A DNA stretch of 37,585 nt, from contig JAJDBS010000149.1 of NCBI GenBank assembly GCA_029261235.1, positions 1 to 37,585 of the forward strand. Reading direction: 5' to 3'. Below the pieces are notes generated by a model. It had not been told where the DNA came from. It saw only the letters and a program-made list of their open reading frames with translations, and did not search any database. Made by a program: the position numbers and the translations under genes. Shown piece after piece: positions 1 through 10,084 of the stretch. Each line of letters starts with the position of its first letter. Position 1 is the stretch's first letter. The DNA comes from Nitrospirales bacterium (GTDB taxonomy: Bacteria; Nitrospirota; Nitrospiria; Nitrospirales; UBA8639).

Positions 1-920
1 TTTTCGATGCCATGGCAATAGCCCATCGTCCGAATCATTTCCAAATCAAACTTCGTCCGTTGCTCAATACGTTGCGCCTCTAACAATTGGTTCGTCTTGC
101 GAAAATACGCAAGGCGTTCCTCTAACTCCTCTTCAATCCCAGTGATCGCCCGCTCATACCGTTCAGGCGCAATCACATAATGGCTCTTGGGGTAAATCGC
201 GATTTTCGGAAGCTTACGCAGAACGGTGCCCGTCAACGGATCGATTTCATACAGCGCCTCCACCTCATCACCAAATAACTCCACTCGTACAGTGTTGGAA
301 TCCGAGGACGCAGGATAGATTTCAATGACATCGCCACGCGCTCGAAACATCCCACGCTGCAACTCAAGATCATTACGCGAATATTGAATTTCGACCAGCT
401 TCGCTAAGATCTCCTCTCGTCGAATCTCCATGCCTGGTTCAAGATAGAGCAACATCTCATGATACACCTCTGGTGACCCTAGTCCGTAAATGCACGAGAC
501 AGACGCCACAATAATAATGTCATTGCGTTGCAGCAGAGTCGTCGTGGCGGCATGGCGCATCTGATCGATTGTGTCATTAATAGCCGAGTCTTTGGCGATA
601 TAGGTATCAGTCGTAGGAATATAGGCTTCCGGCTGATAGTAATCGTAATAACTCACAAAATATTCCACGGCATTGTCAGGAAAAAACGATTGAAACTCCT
701 GATACAACTGAGCAGCTAAGGTCTTATTGTGCACCACGACCAATGTCGGCCGTTGCACATTGGCAATCACATTGGCCATCGTAAACGTCTTGCCAGATCC
801 GGTGACTCCTAAGAGCACTTGATGCTTAAGGTTTTCCTCGAGACCCGCGGTCAAGGCGGCAATGGCCTTACCTTGATCGCCCTTAGGGGCGTAGTCAGAT
901 TGTAGAGAAAAAGTACTCAT
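1..920 (-). CDS. uvrB: UvrABC system protein B (excinuclease subunit), 5' part only
   Basis: UvrB is the damage-verifying helicase-like subunit of nucleotide excision repair. It is loaded by UvrA and recruits UvrC. The reading frame is open from an ATG at 918-920 (minus strand) to the left edge, giving about 306 N-terminal residues of a protein usually near 670. Visible signatures are the Walker A motif GVTGSGKT near residues 38-45, the following NKTLAAQL helicase segment, and the [18 protein letters not shown] beta-hairpin that inserts between DNA strands. An AGAAGG sequence sits a few bases before the ATG. The C-terminal half and stop lie outside the window. Identification is firm; no oddities are seen in the visible part. 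Confidence 0.97.
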   Translation of the reverse strand, partial: MSTFSLQSDYAPKGDQGKAIAALTAGLEENLKHQVLLGVTGSGKTFTMANVIANVQRPTLVVVHNKTLAAQLYQEFQSFFPDNAVEYFVSYYDYYQPEAYIPTTDTYIAKDSAINDTIDQMRHAATTTLLQRNDIIIVASVSCIYGLGSPEVYHEMLLYLEPGMEIRREEILAKLVEIQYSRNDLELQRGMFRARGDVIEIYPASSDSNTVRVELFGDEVEALYEIDPLTGTVLRKLPKIAIYPKSHYVIAPERYERAITGIEEELEERLAYFRKTNQLLEAQRIEQRTKFDLEMIRTMGYCHGIE

Positions 921-1116
921 GATTGGCCTTCTGCCAATGTAACACAGGCAGAAGAGATGAGGCAGAATGAGGAAAACCTGTGAGAGGTTTCGAAGCCGTT
1001 TAAAAAAGAGTCAAAGACTTCGTCTCTATTGGTAGCCCAAAAATATCTGTTGCATTCTACGTTAACAGATGACGAATTTCGCCTCTGCAATACACCAAGT
1101 AAAAAAGAAGGAAAAG

Positions 1117-2796
1117 TTAAAACAGACCAACGATCTGGCCGTTGTCATCCAAGCCAATCGCTTGTGCTGCAGGAACTCGTGGCAAGCCGGGCATGGTCAT
1201 AATGTCACCAGTGATAGCCACGACAAATTCTGCGCCCATGGCTAGGCGCACTTCGCGCACCGGAACGGTAAAGCCAGTCGGTGCACCTTTCTGGGTAGGA
1301 TCGGTAGAAAAGCTGTATTGTGTTTTAGCCATACAGACTGGGAAATGGCCATAACCATTACGCTCTAACTCCGTGAGGCGAGCCTGAGCTGTGGGTGGAA
1401 TCTCCACATCATCCGCACCATAAATCTCTCGAGCAACCACGCGCATTTTTTCGGCCAATGAAATATCGTCTGGATACAACACCGAAAAATTCGAGGGCTC
1501 CGAATCGACAATATTTCGAACAGTTTCAGCCAAGGCTGTCGCACCTTTTCCGCCTTCAGCCCAATGATTGGACAGAACCATGCGAACGCCAAGTTCTTGG
1601 CATGATCGTTCAATCAATTCCAACTCCGCTGGAGTATCACTCGCAAATTGATTGATAGCCACGACGGCCGGCACGCCAAATTTCTTCACATTCTCCAAGT
1701 GCCGCAAAAGATTCGGAAGCCCGAGCTTCAGAGCGACTAAATCTTCCTTCTCCAACGTTGTTTCCTGAGCACCACCGTGAAGCTTCAGGGCTTTCACCGT
1801 CGCAACCACAACTATACAAGCTGGCGTGAGGCTGGCTTTCCGACACTTGATATTGAAAAATTTTTCCGCCCCGAGATCAGCACCGAACCCAGCCTCAGTA
1901 ACCACATAATCCGCCAACTTCAGCGCTATTTTTGTGGCCACAATGGAATTACAGCCATGCGCGATATTTCCGAATGGTCCACCATGAATCAACGCGGGAT
2001 TATGCTCCAGCGTCTGGACAAGATTCGGATTCAATGCATCTTTAAGTAAAGCAATCATGGCTCCCTGGCCTTTGATGTCTTTAGCAAAAACCATCTGCTT
2101 GTCAGCTGTTCTTCCCACCTTGATATTGCCTAATCGTCGCTCCAAATCTTTCATATTTGAAGCCAAGCAAAAAATCGCCATGACTTCCGAAGCCGCGGTA
2201 ATATCAAAACGGCCTTCACGAGCGTAACCATTGGATTTTCCACCCAACCCCGTCACAATGTTGCGGAGGGAGCGATCATTGACATCTTGCACTCGCCCCC
2301 ATGTGACTCGTCGCGAATCAATGTTAGGTGCATGCCCCCAATGAAGATGGTTGGAAACCATGGCGGCAAGGAGGTTATGCGCCGCCGTAATGGCGTGAAA
2401 ATCTCCGGTAAAATGCAGATTGATGTCGGTCATCGGTGCCACTTGAGCATAGCCACCGCCACAGGCTCCGCCTTTCATTCCAAAACAGGGCCCAAGACTT
2501 GGCTCCCGGATCGCCACAATTGCTTTAGCACCTATGCGATTGAGACCATCAGCCAACCCAATTGAGGTGGTGGTTTTCCCTTCGCCTGCTTTTGTAGGCG
2601 AAATCGCTGTCACAAGAATGAGCTTTCCATCCTGTTGATCGCCAAGAGAGTCCATTGTCGACAGCGGAATCTTGGCTTTGTATTTCCCATACAACTCGAG
2701 AAGGTCGGGATCCAGTCCCAATTTGTCGCGCGCAATTTCCGCAATAGGCAGCAATCGGGCTTGGTTGGCAATTTCAAGATTTATTGATGAACTCAT
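1117..2796 (-). CDS. fhs: Formate--tetrahydrofolate ligase
   Basis: This enzyme makes 10-formyl-tetrahydrofolate from formate, THF and ATP in the cytoplasm, feeding one-carbon metabolism. At 559 residues it has the usual family length. The ATP-binding loop [12 protein letters not shown] is at about residues 67-78, followed by the family segments [34 protein letters not shown] and, near the C-terminus, [15 protein letters not shown]. The start is supported by GAAGGA six bases before the ATG. A candidate 18-residue ORF lies 27 bp upstream on the same strand and may share its transcript. The downstream neighbour uvrB is 196 bp away, so a common operon is uncertain. No missing key residues were seen. 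Confidence 0.97.
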   Translation of the reverse strand: MSSSINLEIANQARLLPIAEIARDKLGLDPDLLELYGKYKAKIPLSTMDSLGDQQDGKLILVTAISPTKAGEGKTTTSIGLADGLNRIGAKAIVAIREPSLGPCFGMKGGACGGGYAQVAPMTDINLHFTGDFHAITAAHNLLAAMVSNHLHWGHAPNIDSRRVTWGRVQDVNDRSLRNIVTGLGGKSNGYAREGRFDITAASEVMAIFCLASNMKDLERRLGNIKVGRTADKQMVFAKDIKGQGAMIALLKDALNPNLVQTLEHNPALIHGGPFGNIAHGCNSIVATKIALKLADYVVTEAGFGADLGAEKFFNIKCRKASLTPACIVVVATVKALKLHGGAQETTLEKEDLVALKLGLPNLLRHLENVKKFGVPAVVAINQFASDTPAELELIERSCQELGVRMVLSNHWAEGGKGATALAETVRNIVDSEPSNFSVLYPDDISLAEKMRVVAREIYGADDVEIPPTAQARLTELERNGYGHFPVCMAKTQYSFSTDPTQKGAPTGFTVPVREVRLAMGAEFVVAITGDIMTMPGLPRVPAAQAIGLDDNGQIVGLF

Positions 2797-2823
2797 AGCT
2801 GTTCCTTCAAAAAATAAATCGAA

Positions 2824-2880
2824 TCATAGCAGGATATCTCCAAGATCTTCATCCTCATATTCCATGTAAGCCATATCCAT
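2824..2880 (-). CDS. Candidate 18-residue acidic small ORF upstream of fhs
   Basis: A short frame, MDMAYMEYEDEDLGDILL, begins with ATG at 2880 and ends in TGA. It ends 27 bp before the fhs start and is preceded by GATGAGG with about eight bases of spacing, a reasonable ribosome-binding site. The product would be strongly acidic (seven Asp/Glu in 18) and hydrophobic at its end. It matches no family I recognise. It could be a genuine small protein, a translated leader that affects fhs expression, or a chance ORF in a short divergent promoter region. Size alone makes the call uncertain. Confidence 0.35.
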   Translation of the reverse strand: MDMAYMEYEDEDLGDILL

Positions 2881-2915
2881 TGGTATTACCTCATCAATTT
2901 TGTTAAGACTCTACC

Positions 2916-4262
2916 ATGCGACATTTTCTGACTCTAATATATGTGCTTGTTTTTGTGTTGACCGGAAGCCTGTCCCTTGTCTCAGCGGAAGATTTCCATG
3001 TTGGTCAACAGGTCGTCCTGGAGGCCAAAAAACCTATCGGCGTGCCGCTTCATCGTGAACCTTCTCCCAGCTACCTCAAGCATGTTCCCAGCGGGACAAC
3101 GGCGACCATCGATCGTAAGGCTCAAGGCGGCCATTGGCTATCGATCACCTTAGCTTCAGGAGATACGAGTTGGGTCCATAAAAAATATATTCGGGCACAT
3201 ACTGTCAAAGCTGCCCCCACACCAATCGTTCCAAACACACCTTCTACTCAAAAATCTTCTACGGCATCAACGATAACTCTCGGAGGTGAAGATCGAGTCT
3301 GGACCGACAAGGCTCAATGTCAGGCAGCTATTCAAAAAGGCCTCCGCATGGCTAATTCTTCGTCAGCGAAATTACGGGTTGCCAGTTGGAATGTGCGGTG
3401 GTTCCCAGTGGGCTCTGCACCAGGACAGCATCAGGTCTCTGCTGAGCCTACCGATTTGGATTGGTTAGTTTGCACTATTCGGTGGATGCAAGTGGATATT
3501 CTGGCTTTTCAAGAAAGTCTGGCTACGCCGGAAGCCACACAGGCCTGGAAAACTCTCACGAACAAGTTGTCAAAACAAACGGGCCATACCTGGCGGTGGC
3601 AACGACAATCTTGTGGGCGTCCAGACAATCACCACGTCGGATTGTTATGGAATGATTCCCGAGTGGCCTTATCTCAAACTGGGAGCCTTTGGCAATTCAA
3701 CGCGAAAGCGACATCAGCTCGAGACGCTTGCAAGTCTGGGTTACGACCTGGCCACTATGCCTTTGTTAAATCTCGGCAAAATGAAGGTGTAGATTTTCAT
3801 CTTATTGCCGTGCATTTAAAATCAGGGCCTACGGTGTTTGCCGTCGAGCAACGGCAAAAAGCCCTCAACCGTATTGATAAGGCCGTGGCACCTTTGCTAA
3901 AGAAAGATCACGATGTGGTCATTCTTGGAGACTTTAATACCATGGGGGCAGGAGATCGGCAATCACAAAAATCCGAGCTCAAATACCTCAATCGATTTGT
4001 CCGTAAAGAAAAACCGGGATTTTCAGACCTCCCGGTGACCCCCCAATGCTCCCATTATTTTCGTGGACGCGGAGGACAGCTAGATCATGTCTTGGTGGCC
4101 AAGAATATGGAAGAAATCACCGTCAAGTCTGTTCAGGTTACCGGGTATTGCGCTCTGGCTCAGTGCCAACGTATTCGAGGGGATTATCCGCTTGCCTACC
4201 GCCGTTTATCGGACCATTGCCCCCTTGTCTTGGAAATTACCAATACAGACGATGATGACTAA
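2916..4262 (+). CDS. Secreted SH3-domain endonuclease/exonuclease/phosphatase family protein
   Basis: A 448-residue exported protein. Residues 1-24 form a signal peptide ending near VSAED. Residues about 28-92 look like a bacterial SH3 domain (VGQQVVLEAKK to SWVHKKYI), followed by a Thr/Ser/Pro linker. From about residue 150 there is a DNase-I-like (EEP) metal-dependent phosphoesterase fold with the expected catalytic positions: N159 in SWNVRWFP, E200 in LAFQES, D339 and N341 in LGDFNTMG, a QLDHVLV segment, and D433-H434 in SDHCPLVL. The family includes nucleases and phospholipid or sugar phosphatases; the substrate cannot be told from sequence. The signal peptide points to the periplasm or outside. 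It diverges from fhs and converges on the cation transporter gene 27 bp away. Confidence 0.88.
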   Translation: MRHFLTLIYVLVFVLTGSLSLVSAEDFHVGQQVVLEAKKPIGVPLHREPSPSYLKHVPSGTTATIDRKAQGGHWLSITLASGDTSWVHKKYIRAHTVKAAPTPIVPNTPSTQKSSTASTITLGGEDRVWTDKAQCQAAIQKGLRMANSSSAKLRVASWNVRWFPVGSAPGQHQVSAEPTDLDWLVCTIRWMQVDILAFQESLATPEATQAWKTLTNKLSKQTGHTWRWQRQSCGRPDNHHVGLLWNDSRVALSQTGSLWQFNAKATSARDACKSGLRPGHYAFVKSRQNEGVDFHLIAVHLKSGPTVFAVEQRQKALNRIDKAVAPLLKKDHDVVILGDFNTMGAGDRQSQKSELKYLNRFVRKEKPGFSDLPVTPQCSHYFRGRGGQLDHVLVAKNMEEITVKSVQVTGYCALAQCQRIRGDYPLAYRRLSDHCPLVLEITNTDDDD

Positions 4263-4289
4263 GCCAAGGAAGCCATCCATAATTCACGC

Positions 4290-5228
4290 TCAGGACTCGC
4301 TGTCTACCTCTTTGGCCTTGCTGACTCGACGGGCCTCGGCTTCCACAAACACTCTCTGCACAAGCGGATGCTCTGCCTTGATTCTCACGTCCAATTGAGC
4401 CACGCATTCTTCAACGACTTCAGACGTGACTCCATCCAAAAAATCCACACTAATATTGACGAGAATAAATTCTGGCCCCATATGCATCGTGAGCACTTCA
4501 TTCACATGCGTCACACCTGAAAGTTGTGTGGCCATCTCCCGAATGCTCTGCACCACTTCCTGGTTAGCACTTTCTCCGATGAGTAGCCCTTTGGTTTCAT
4601 AGGCTAACCAGACTGCCGTTCCGCCCAGGATCAAACCAATGATGACCGTGGCGATCCCATCCAAGTAGACAATCCCTGTGACTTGCCCCAACCAAATCCC
4701 CAAAAACGCGACAACCAAACCCAGTACAGCCGCGGAATCTTCAAACAACACCATAAAAATAGTTGGGTCTTTTCCTCTTTGGACAGCCTGTACATAAGAC
4801 CATTTGCCTTTGGCTCGAGAAAATTCTTTGAAGGCAAAAAACCAGGCCCCACCCTCAAAAATCAACGCGAGACCCAAGACGACATAATTGATCATGGGGT
4901 TCTCGACAGGCTCGGGATGGAAAATGTGGTGCACCCCTTCATAGAGCGATATGCCTGCCCCTAAGGCAAAGATGAGAATCGCGACCACGAAACTCCAAAA
5001 ATACACTTCCTTGCCATGGCCAAACGGAAATTTTTCATCGGGGGGTCTTTTGGCTTTGTGCAAGCCAAGGAGTAAGAGGCATTGGTTCCCCGTATCAACG
5101 AGGGAATGAATGCCTTCCGCTAACATCGCGGAACTCCCCGTGACGATGGATGCGGCGAATTTAGTCACCGCAATCAACGCATTGCCAATGAGCGCTGCAT
5201 AAATGACTTTTTTTGAAGAAGATGCCAT
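4290..5228 (-). CDS. Cation diffusion facilitator family transporter
   Basis: A 312-residue inner-membrane divalent-cation/proton antiporter of the CDF family, probably exporting zinc or a similar metal. The frame could extend 23 residues upstream, but ATG at 5228 is chosen because GAGAGGGGG lies just before it and the protein then starts with the usual MASSSKKVIYAAL. Features are the TM2 HxxxD site in GIHSLVDTGN, the loop KRPPDEKFPFGHGKE, the TM5 segment LFEDSAAVLG, and a C-terminal cytoplasmic domain with alternating strands and helices. The HSLVDTGN plus PFGHGKE pattern fits the ZNT9-like/YdbO subgroup. Metal specificity is inferred only from family. The gene stands alone between a convergent gene and a long spacer. 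Confidence 0.93.
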   Translation of the reverse strand: MASSSKKVIYAALIGNALIAVTKFAASIVTGSSAMLAEGIHSLVDTGNQCLLLLGLHKAKRPPDEKFPFGHGKEVYFWSFVVAILIFALGAGISLYEGVHHIFHPEPVENPMINYVVLGLALIFEGGAWFFAFKEFSRAKGKWSYVQAVQRGKDPTIFMVLFEDSAAVLGLVVAFLGIWLGQVTGIVYLDGIATVIIGLILGGTAVWLAYETKGLLIGESANQEVVQSIREMATQLSGVTHVNEVLTMHMGPEFILVNISVDFLDGVTSEVVEECVAQLDVRIKAEHPLVQRVFVEAEARRVSKAKEVDSES

Positions 5229-5583
5229 GAGCCCCCTCTCTATCTCAGCCGTCACACGAATCAACAAATAGAAATAGGAAGATGGGACTGTACCCAAATT
5301 CCCAGCCGAAAGTCTGTGGTCTTATCGCTTTATCTTCTTCGTCGAATGATCAGTTATTCATACACATTCTAGTCCTTCCGCTTGAAGACCAAGGCTTTCT
5401 TCCTTGTTACAGACTTGGAACTCAGCATAGAACTCAAAATGAGCTTCCCATGTCATTCAACAAAAATTCCCCAAAAACCTCATTTTGTACGACCTATCGC
5501 AACCATATTAGACAATCTCATATATTGCATGCCAAACCCTTCATCGTCATCATATCTTGACATACTCAATACGTTTTAACCTC

Positions 5584-5600
5584 TACGATTTAAAATCGTA
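5584..5600. promoter_or_regulatory. Perfect 8-bp-arm dyad, possible operator
   Basis: TACGATTT, one central A, then AAATCGTA: an odd-length perfect palindrome of the size bound by dimeric regulators. It lies about 40 bp before the candidate small ORF and 366 bp before the WD40 gene. No regulator gene is adjacent, so function is unproven. Confidence 0.3.
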
Positions 5601-5640
5601 TTCGTGTTTCGCACCTTACTCAACATGGGGAGGCATATTG

Positions 5641-5721
5641 ATGACGACACCAACCAAAACCAACGATGATGTTGCTATTTGCCAAAATGCCGAAAAAAAG
5701 ATTGGAACATTGTCTTGTTGA
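5641..5721 (+). CDS. Candidate 26-residue small ORF
   Basis: ATG at 5641 is preceded by GGGGAGG with seven bases of spacing, the best ribosome-binding site in this spacer. The product would be 26 residues with no hydrophobic segment. It begins MTTPTKTNDD, contains two Cys, and ends LSC. I recognise no family. It may be a small protein, a leader peptide or chance. Confidence 0.25.
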   Translation: MTTPTKTNDDVAICQNAEKKIGTLSC

Positions 5722-5925
5722 CGTATTGCAATATCCTCTTGACTCGAACCTATGGCCCATTTTCTAGCAGAGAAGAAGCCCACGTTTTTGGATGGTGCAG
5801 AACTTGAATAACGAAATTTTTAGATTTTGAGCTACGGCTCAAATCCGGTCTGTATCATCTCGGGATGCCCAACTGCAGTGCAGCCAGTTAATAATTGATC
5901 ACGTCAATAACGAGTAAAATCCTCC

Positions 5926-5931
5926 TATAAT
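5926..5931 (+). promoter_or_regulatory. TATAAT -10 box before the WD40 gene
   Basis: A consensus TATAAT lies 35 bases before the ATG at 5967. The matching -35 position is poor (GTCAAT with a 17-base spacer), so it is either a weak promoter or one helped by an activator. AAGGTG upstream of the ATG is a modest ribosome-binding site. Confidence 0.35.
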
Positions 5932-5966
5932 AGTGTTCAACCCTCCATAAGGTGTAAAGTTTAATT

Positions 5967-8900
5967 ATGGCACCGACTCATCATCAAAATTCCACCAGCA
6001 ATCCCAATAACAAGGGAAGAGATCTGTACTATGTCCAACGCCCTGCAGATGCCGAATTACTTGATCACTGTCAGAATGCAAGGCCTACGTATATTCTCCA
6101 GTCTCCTCAAATGGGGAAAACCAGCCTGATTGCTCATACAATCGAACAGCTCAATGCCAATACGCATCAGGCCGTGCGCATTGATCTCAGTCAATTTCCA
6201 CTTTCTCAACGAGAAGAAGACTGGTTTTATTATATCGTACGGATCCTGGATGACCAGCTAGACCTCACGACCGATGCAATCAGCTGGTGGTCGAAACCTT
6301 CAGTATTTGCACTGCCCCCATACATCCGACTGACTAAATTGATGACTGATGTCATTCTCCCGGAAATGACCATGCCGATTGTGTTGTTCATTGATGAGGT
6401 TGAACGCACGATGACGCTCCCCTTCCGTGACCACGTCTTTGAATGGCTCACCTCAATGTACGAATCACGCGCCACGAACTCTATCCTGTATCGCATCTCC
6501 TTCGTGATCTCTGGCATGGCGAACCCTTCAGAGCTCATCCCTGATGGAGGCCCATTATTGTTTCAATGGAGTCATCGTGTCGTGCTCTCAGATTTCACAA
6601 CAGAAGAAACGCTCGTCTTGGCTGTAAAACTGAGCTTCCATGAGGATGATACCGCAGAGATCGCGGAGTGGGTCTTCAAATGGACACATGGGCATCCATA
6701 CCTCACGCAACTACTCTTCCAGATTCTGGAGGAACAACACCGCACGGTCTGGCTTGAAAAAGAGGTTGATGAATGTATCCAGGGTTTTATCATGAGTCCA
6801 GAAGGTCTACATGAACCACACTTTCAATTCATTCGAACGGCCTTAACGGAACCTGACGCCAATGGCGTCAATTTGCTTAACGCCTACTCGGACCTCCTCA
6901 AGGGTAAAACAAAAAACCTGAAGTCCAATCAAACTTCATTAGAACAACTTCGATTAATTGGGATTCTTCGTCAGGATGACGATGATACTCACGCCGAGAT
7001 TGTCATTCGCAATGCCCTGTATCAGGAAATTTTTTCGTTGAGCTGGGTGAAACGGCACTTGTTCCCTCAGGGCGCTGTAACCTCATCTCCAACATCCCAA
7101 GCTGGGACCTGGTACGTCACAGCATTTCAGCCCTCTAATCTTATGGCAGCCAGCCTATTCCTACTAGGCATCGGACTACTAATCTGGTTCTTTAGTCCCC
7201 AATCTACGGAGACCTTCGTTGAGACCACAAAAAATGACGCAACTGTTCCAATTGAAGCTCCTCGTATTCCCAACCAGTCCACGGGAACAGAAAATACACC
7301 AGAAGCGCTCTCAGAAGCTCAGAACAAAATAGAAGAGCTCGAAGCTGCGATTGTTCGTCATCAATACCTTGCAGCATCGGAGATTGAAGGTACATCGCAC
7401 AACCGAGAAGCACTTGAAGAGGCTCAAGAAAAGATACAAGTACTCGAATCGACGATCGCTCGTTATCAAGACCTTTCAGTAGATAAAGCTGAAAGTTTAG
7501 TTGACCAACGTACCCAGCTGAATGCCCAGCTCGCCTCAAAAGAGGAAACCTTATCCACAGCACAGACTCAAGTCGAAACTCTGAAGGCTGAGATTAGCGA
7601 GCAACAACATGTGCATGGTCAGGCAATTGCCACGCTTCAAATCGAACGCGACCAACTAGCCACCCAAAGGACAACCGTCGCAGTAAATTTGCAAGCCGCA
7701 CTTGAAGAAGTGAAGACCTTGCAGATGGCAGTTCTGAAAAAATCCTCTCTGTCTCCTTCAGAAATGAATCAGTTAGTCGCCGACCGCTCAAAGTTAGACA
7801 CCCAACTCCATGCAGCTCATACAGAACTGGCCCTCGCCTCTGATCGTACAAGAGAGTTGGAATCTCTCCTCTCGCAACAACAACAATTGGTCAAACATGA
7901 GAGTCAACTTCGGCAGGAAGATCGAACTGGCTTAGAAACACAGATTCACGAACTAGAAGCCAGAATTACGGACACCCGCCAAACACTTTCGACAACAGAA
8001 GCAAAATCACAAGAACAAGCCACCCTTGCGCAGACCGAACTGCGCCGTCTCCGAAAAGATCTCACGCACTATCAAGAACGTCTGGCTACCAGCCAACAAG
8101 AGCATTCTGCCCTTACCACTCAAACGGTCGAGATCAAAGACACCGTAAAACAAAAGAACCAAACCATTGAGGAAGAACAGGAAAAAGTCGCCAAACTACA
8201 GACCCAACTAGCCCAATTAACACAGGAACTTAACTCAGCGAAAACCCAAGTGGCCAACTTAGACGATCAACTTTCAACGGCAGAGATGAAGGTAGCACAG
8301 AACAAAAAGACCTTAGAGGCTATTCATGCATCATCCTCGGAACAAAATCGTCGAACAGGAGAAAAGACCACTGAATTGGCGCTAGTCCGCTCCACACTCC
8401 AGACACAGTTACAAGAAAAGCGGACAGCCTTAATCAAGGCACAGGAACATATTGCGCAACTCACTGAAAACGCGGCGAATATGTCAGCGACGGAGACTAA
8501 TCTTAAGAAAACTTCAAAAGAACGTGACGACTACGCACAAAAGCTCCAAAGCACCGAGCAACAATTGTCTGAGGCCCAATCCCAGAACCAATTCACTCAA
8601 CAGCAAATGGCTAAGGCTCAAACCAAGATCCAAGGCCTTGAACAATCCTTACGTACCGCTTCATCCAAAGCTACAAACGAGGGATCAGATAGCCTCGATT
8701 CTTCAACATCTGAACAATCTGCTCAATCCAATTCTGCTCGTCAGGGGGACATCGTCAAAGTCGTATCAATGATCACGGCTCAACTCACACAATCGCCAAG
8801 CCCAATACAATCAAAAACAACGAAGTTACTTTGGGCTCGCCAAGCGTATGAATTGAACCTCCAAACAACAGGCGCGCATTGGTCCACAATCGATCGTTCT

Positions 8901-10082
8901 CTTCGCGACGGGCTCCACGCATCTCCGATTCAACTCAAAGGCGTCTCTAGTAAAATTCATACGTTAACATTCGATCCGTCTGGCGACCACGTGATTGCTG
9001 GCACAAGTGATGGGAAAATGCTCGTATGGGCCATAAACCAGCCACTACAGTCACCTAAAATATTCACAGGACACACCGCCAGTGTGTTGACGGCAGCCGT
9101 AAGCCCAGATGGACAACACATTGCCTCTGGAAGCCTCGATTCCACCATTCGTTTATGGGAAATTTCCGAACCAACAGCCTCTCCGCGCATTCTTCAAGCG
9201 CATCAAAAGGGAGCAACAACCCTTGCGTTTCGCCCAGATGGGAAAGAGCTAGCATCTGGCAGTCAAGACCACACGATTCGATTATGGGACCTCATCAATG
9301 AAAAACCCCAACCAGTGACGCTGGGCACTCATGCTGGACGAGTGAATGCGATCACCTATACCCCCGATGGCAAAACCCTGCTTTCCGGCGGTGATGATCT
9401 GGCGCTCCGCGTCTGGGATCTCCAACGAAAGGATAGTCCTCCCAAAATTCTGAAGGGACACCGACAGAGCATTGCCACCATCTCGATTCACCCATCTGGA
9501 TGGATGGTTGCCACTGGCAGTCGAGATCGTCAGATTGGTCTGTGGAACCTTCGCCAATCACTCGCTCCTCCAACTTTTTTGTCAGGATCGAAAGGACGAG
9601 TCTCACATGTTCAATTTAGTACAGATGGGACATCCCTCGCTTCCGTGAGTTCTGATAAATCCTTACGAATTTGGAATTGGCAGGAACCTAAGCAGCCGCC
9701 CATTCAATTTCCTGGGCACAAAGGCACGTTAGAAGCTATGGCTATCAGTCCTGACGGGAGAACGATTGCCGTCGGTGGGAGTAGCCAGAGCGTGACACTC
9801 TGGACCGGGACAAGACAACTGGCACATACCGTATGTGATACGGCAAGAGAAAACCTCTCTTTTTCGGAATGGAAGCAAATGGTGGGAGAAAATATTCCTT
9901 ATGAACGTACCTGCCCCAATCTCCCATTACACCCGACCTTTTTAGAAGAGGGAAAGAAGTTGGCTCGACAAGGCGCCCACAAGAAAGCTAGAGCAATATT
10001 TGAAAGAGCCAAACAATTGGACCCCTACTTGAAAATTGACCTAGATACCGAACTTAAGAAACTCTCCGCCAAATCATCTTAA
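5967..10082 (+). CDS. Membrane protein with ATPase domain, long coiled coil and WD40 propeller
   Basis: A 1371-residue multidomain protein. Residues about 20-360 resemble the AAA-like/nSTAND ATPase domain found before WD40 repeats in bacteria: Walker A SPQMGKTS (K51) and Walker B PIVLFIDE (D143-E144). One membrane span lies at about 391-411. Basic residues precede it and acidic ones follow, which suggests the ATPase is cytoplasmic and the rest periplasmic. Residues about 440-910 are a very long Gln/Glu/Lys/Leu-rich coiled coil. Seven WD40 repeats (about 989-1283), each ending like IRLWDL or LRVWDL, should form a complete propeller. The tail, with CPNLPLHP and a half-TPR-like EEGKKLARQGAHKKARAIF, is typical of bacterial WD40 signalling proteins. 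The role is unknown; envelope sensing, scaffolding or STAND-type defence signalling are all possible. It stands alone between long spacers. Confidence 0.88.
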   Translation: MAPTHHQNSTSNPNNKGRDLYYVQRPADAELLDHCQNARPTYILQSPQMGKTSLIAHTIEQLNANTHQAVRIDLSQFPLSQREEDWFYYIVRILDDQLDLTTDAISWWSKPSVFALPPYIRLTKLMTDVILPEMTMPIVLFIDEVERTMTLPFRDHVFEWLTSMYESRATNSILYRISFVISGMANPSELIPDGGPLLFQWSHRVVLSDFTTEETLVLAVKLSFHEDDTAEIAEWVFKWTHGHPYLTQLLFQILEEQHRTVWLEKEVDECIQGFIMSPEGLHEPHFQFIRTALTEPDANGVNLLNAYSDLLKGKTKNLKSNQTSLEQLRLIGILRQDDDDTHAEIVIRNALYQEIFSLSWVKRHLFPQGAVTSSPTSQAGTWYVTAFQPSNLMAASLFLLGIGLLIWFFSPQSTETFVETTKNDATVPIEAPRIPNQSTGTENTPEALSEAQNKIEELEAAIVRHQYLAASEIEGTSHNREALEEAQEKIQVLESTIARYQDLSVDKAESLVDQRTQLNAQLASKEETLSTAQTQVETLKAEISEQQHVHGQAIATLQIERDQLATQRTTVAVNLQAALEEVKTLQMAVLKKSSLSPSEMNQLVADRSKLDTQLHAAHTELALASDRTRELESLLSQQQQLVKHESQLRQEDRTGLETQIHELEARITDTRQTLSTTEAKSQEQATLAQTELRRLRKDLTHYQERLATSQQEHSALTTQTVEIKDTVKQKNQTIEEEQEKVAKLQTQLAQLTQELNSAKTQVANLDDQLSTAEMKVAQNKKTLEAIHASSSEQNRRTGEKTTELALVRSTLQTQLQEKRTALIKAQEHIAQLTENAANMSATETNLKKTSKERDDYAQKLQSTEQQLSEAQSQNQFTQQQMAKAQTKIQGLEQSLRTASSKATNEGSDSLDSSTSEQSAQSNSARQGDIVKVVSMITAQLTQSPSPIQSKTTKLLWARQAYELNLQTTGAHWSTIDRSLRDGLHASPIQLKGVSSKIHTLTFDPSGDHVIAGTSDGKMLVWAINQPLQSPKIFTGHTASVLTAAVSPDGQHIASGSLDSTIRLWEISEPTASPRILQAHQKGATTLAFRPDGKELASGSQDHTIRLWDLINEKPQPVTLGTHAGRVNAITYTPDGKTLLSGGDDLALRVWDLQRKDSPPKILKGHRQSIATISIHPSGWMVATGSRDRQIGLWNLRQSLAPPTFLSGSKGRVSHVQFSTDGTSLASVSSDKSLRIWNWQEPKQPPIQFPGHKGTLEAMAISPDGRTIAVGGSSQSVTLWTGTRQLAHTVCDTARENLSFSEWKQMVGENIPYERTCPNLPLHPTFLEEGKKLARQGAHKKARAIFERAKQLDPYLKIDLDTELKKLSAKSS

Positions 10083-10084
10083 CA

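Larger units (their letters stand above)
5229..5966. other. Long spacer, mostly non-coding
   Basis: About 740 bases separate the CDF gene from the WD40 gene. The frames here are short and composition-poor, with no recognisable product. Supportable contents are a 17-bp dyad, a possible 26-residue ORF with a good ribosome-binding site, and a TATAAT box near the right end. The rest shows nothing I can name. Confidence 0.5.

Noticed and set aside
7204-7563. 119-codon minus-strand frame inside the WD40 gene
   Set aside because: Antisense shadow of the coiled-coil coding sequence; no start signal and no family features.
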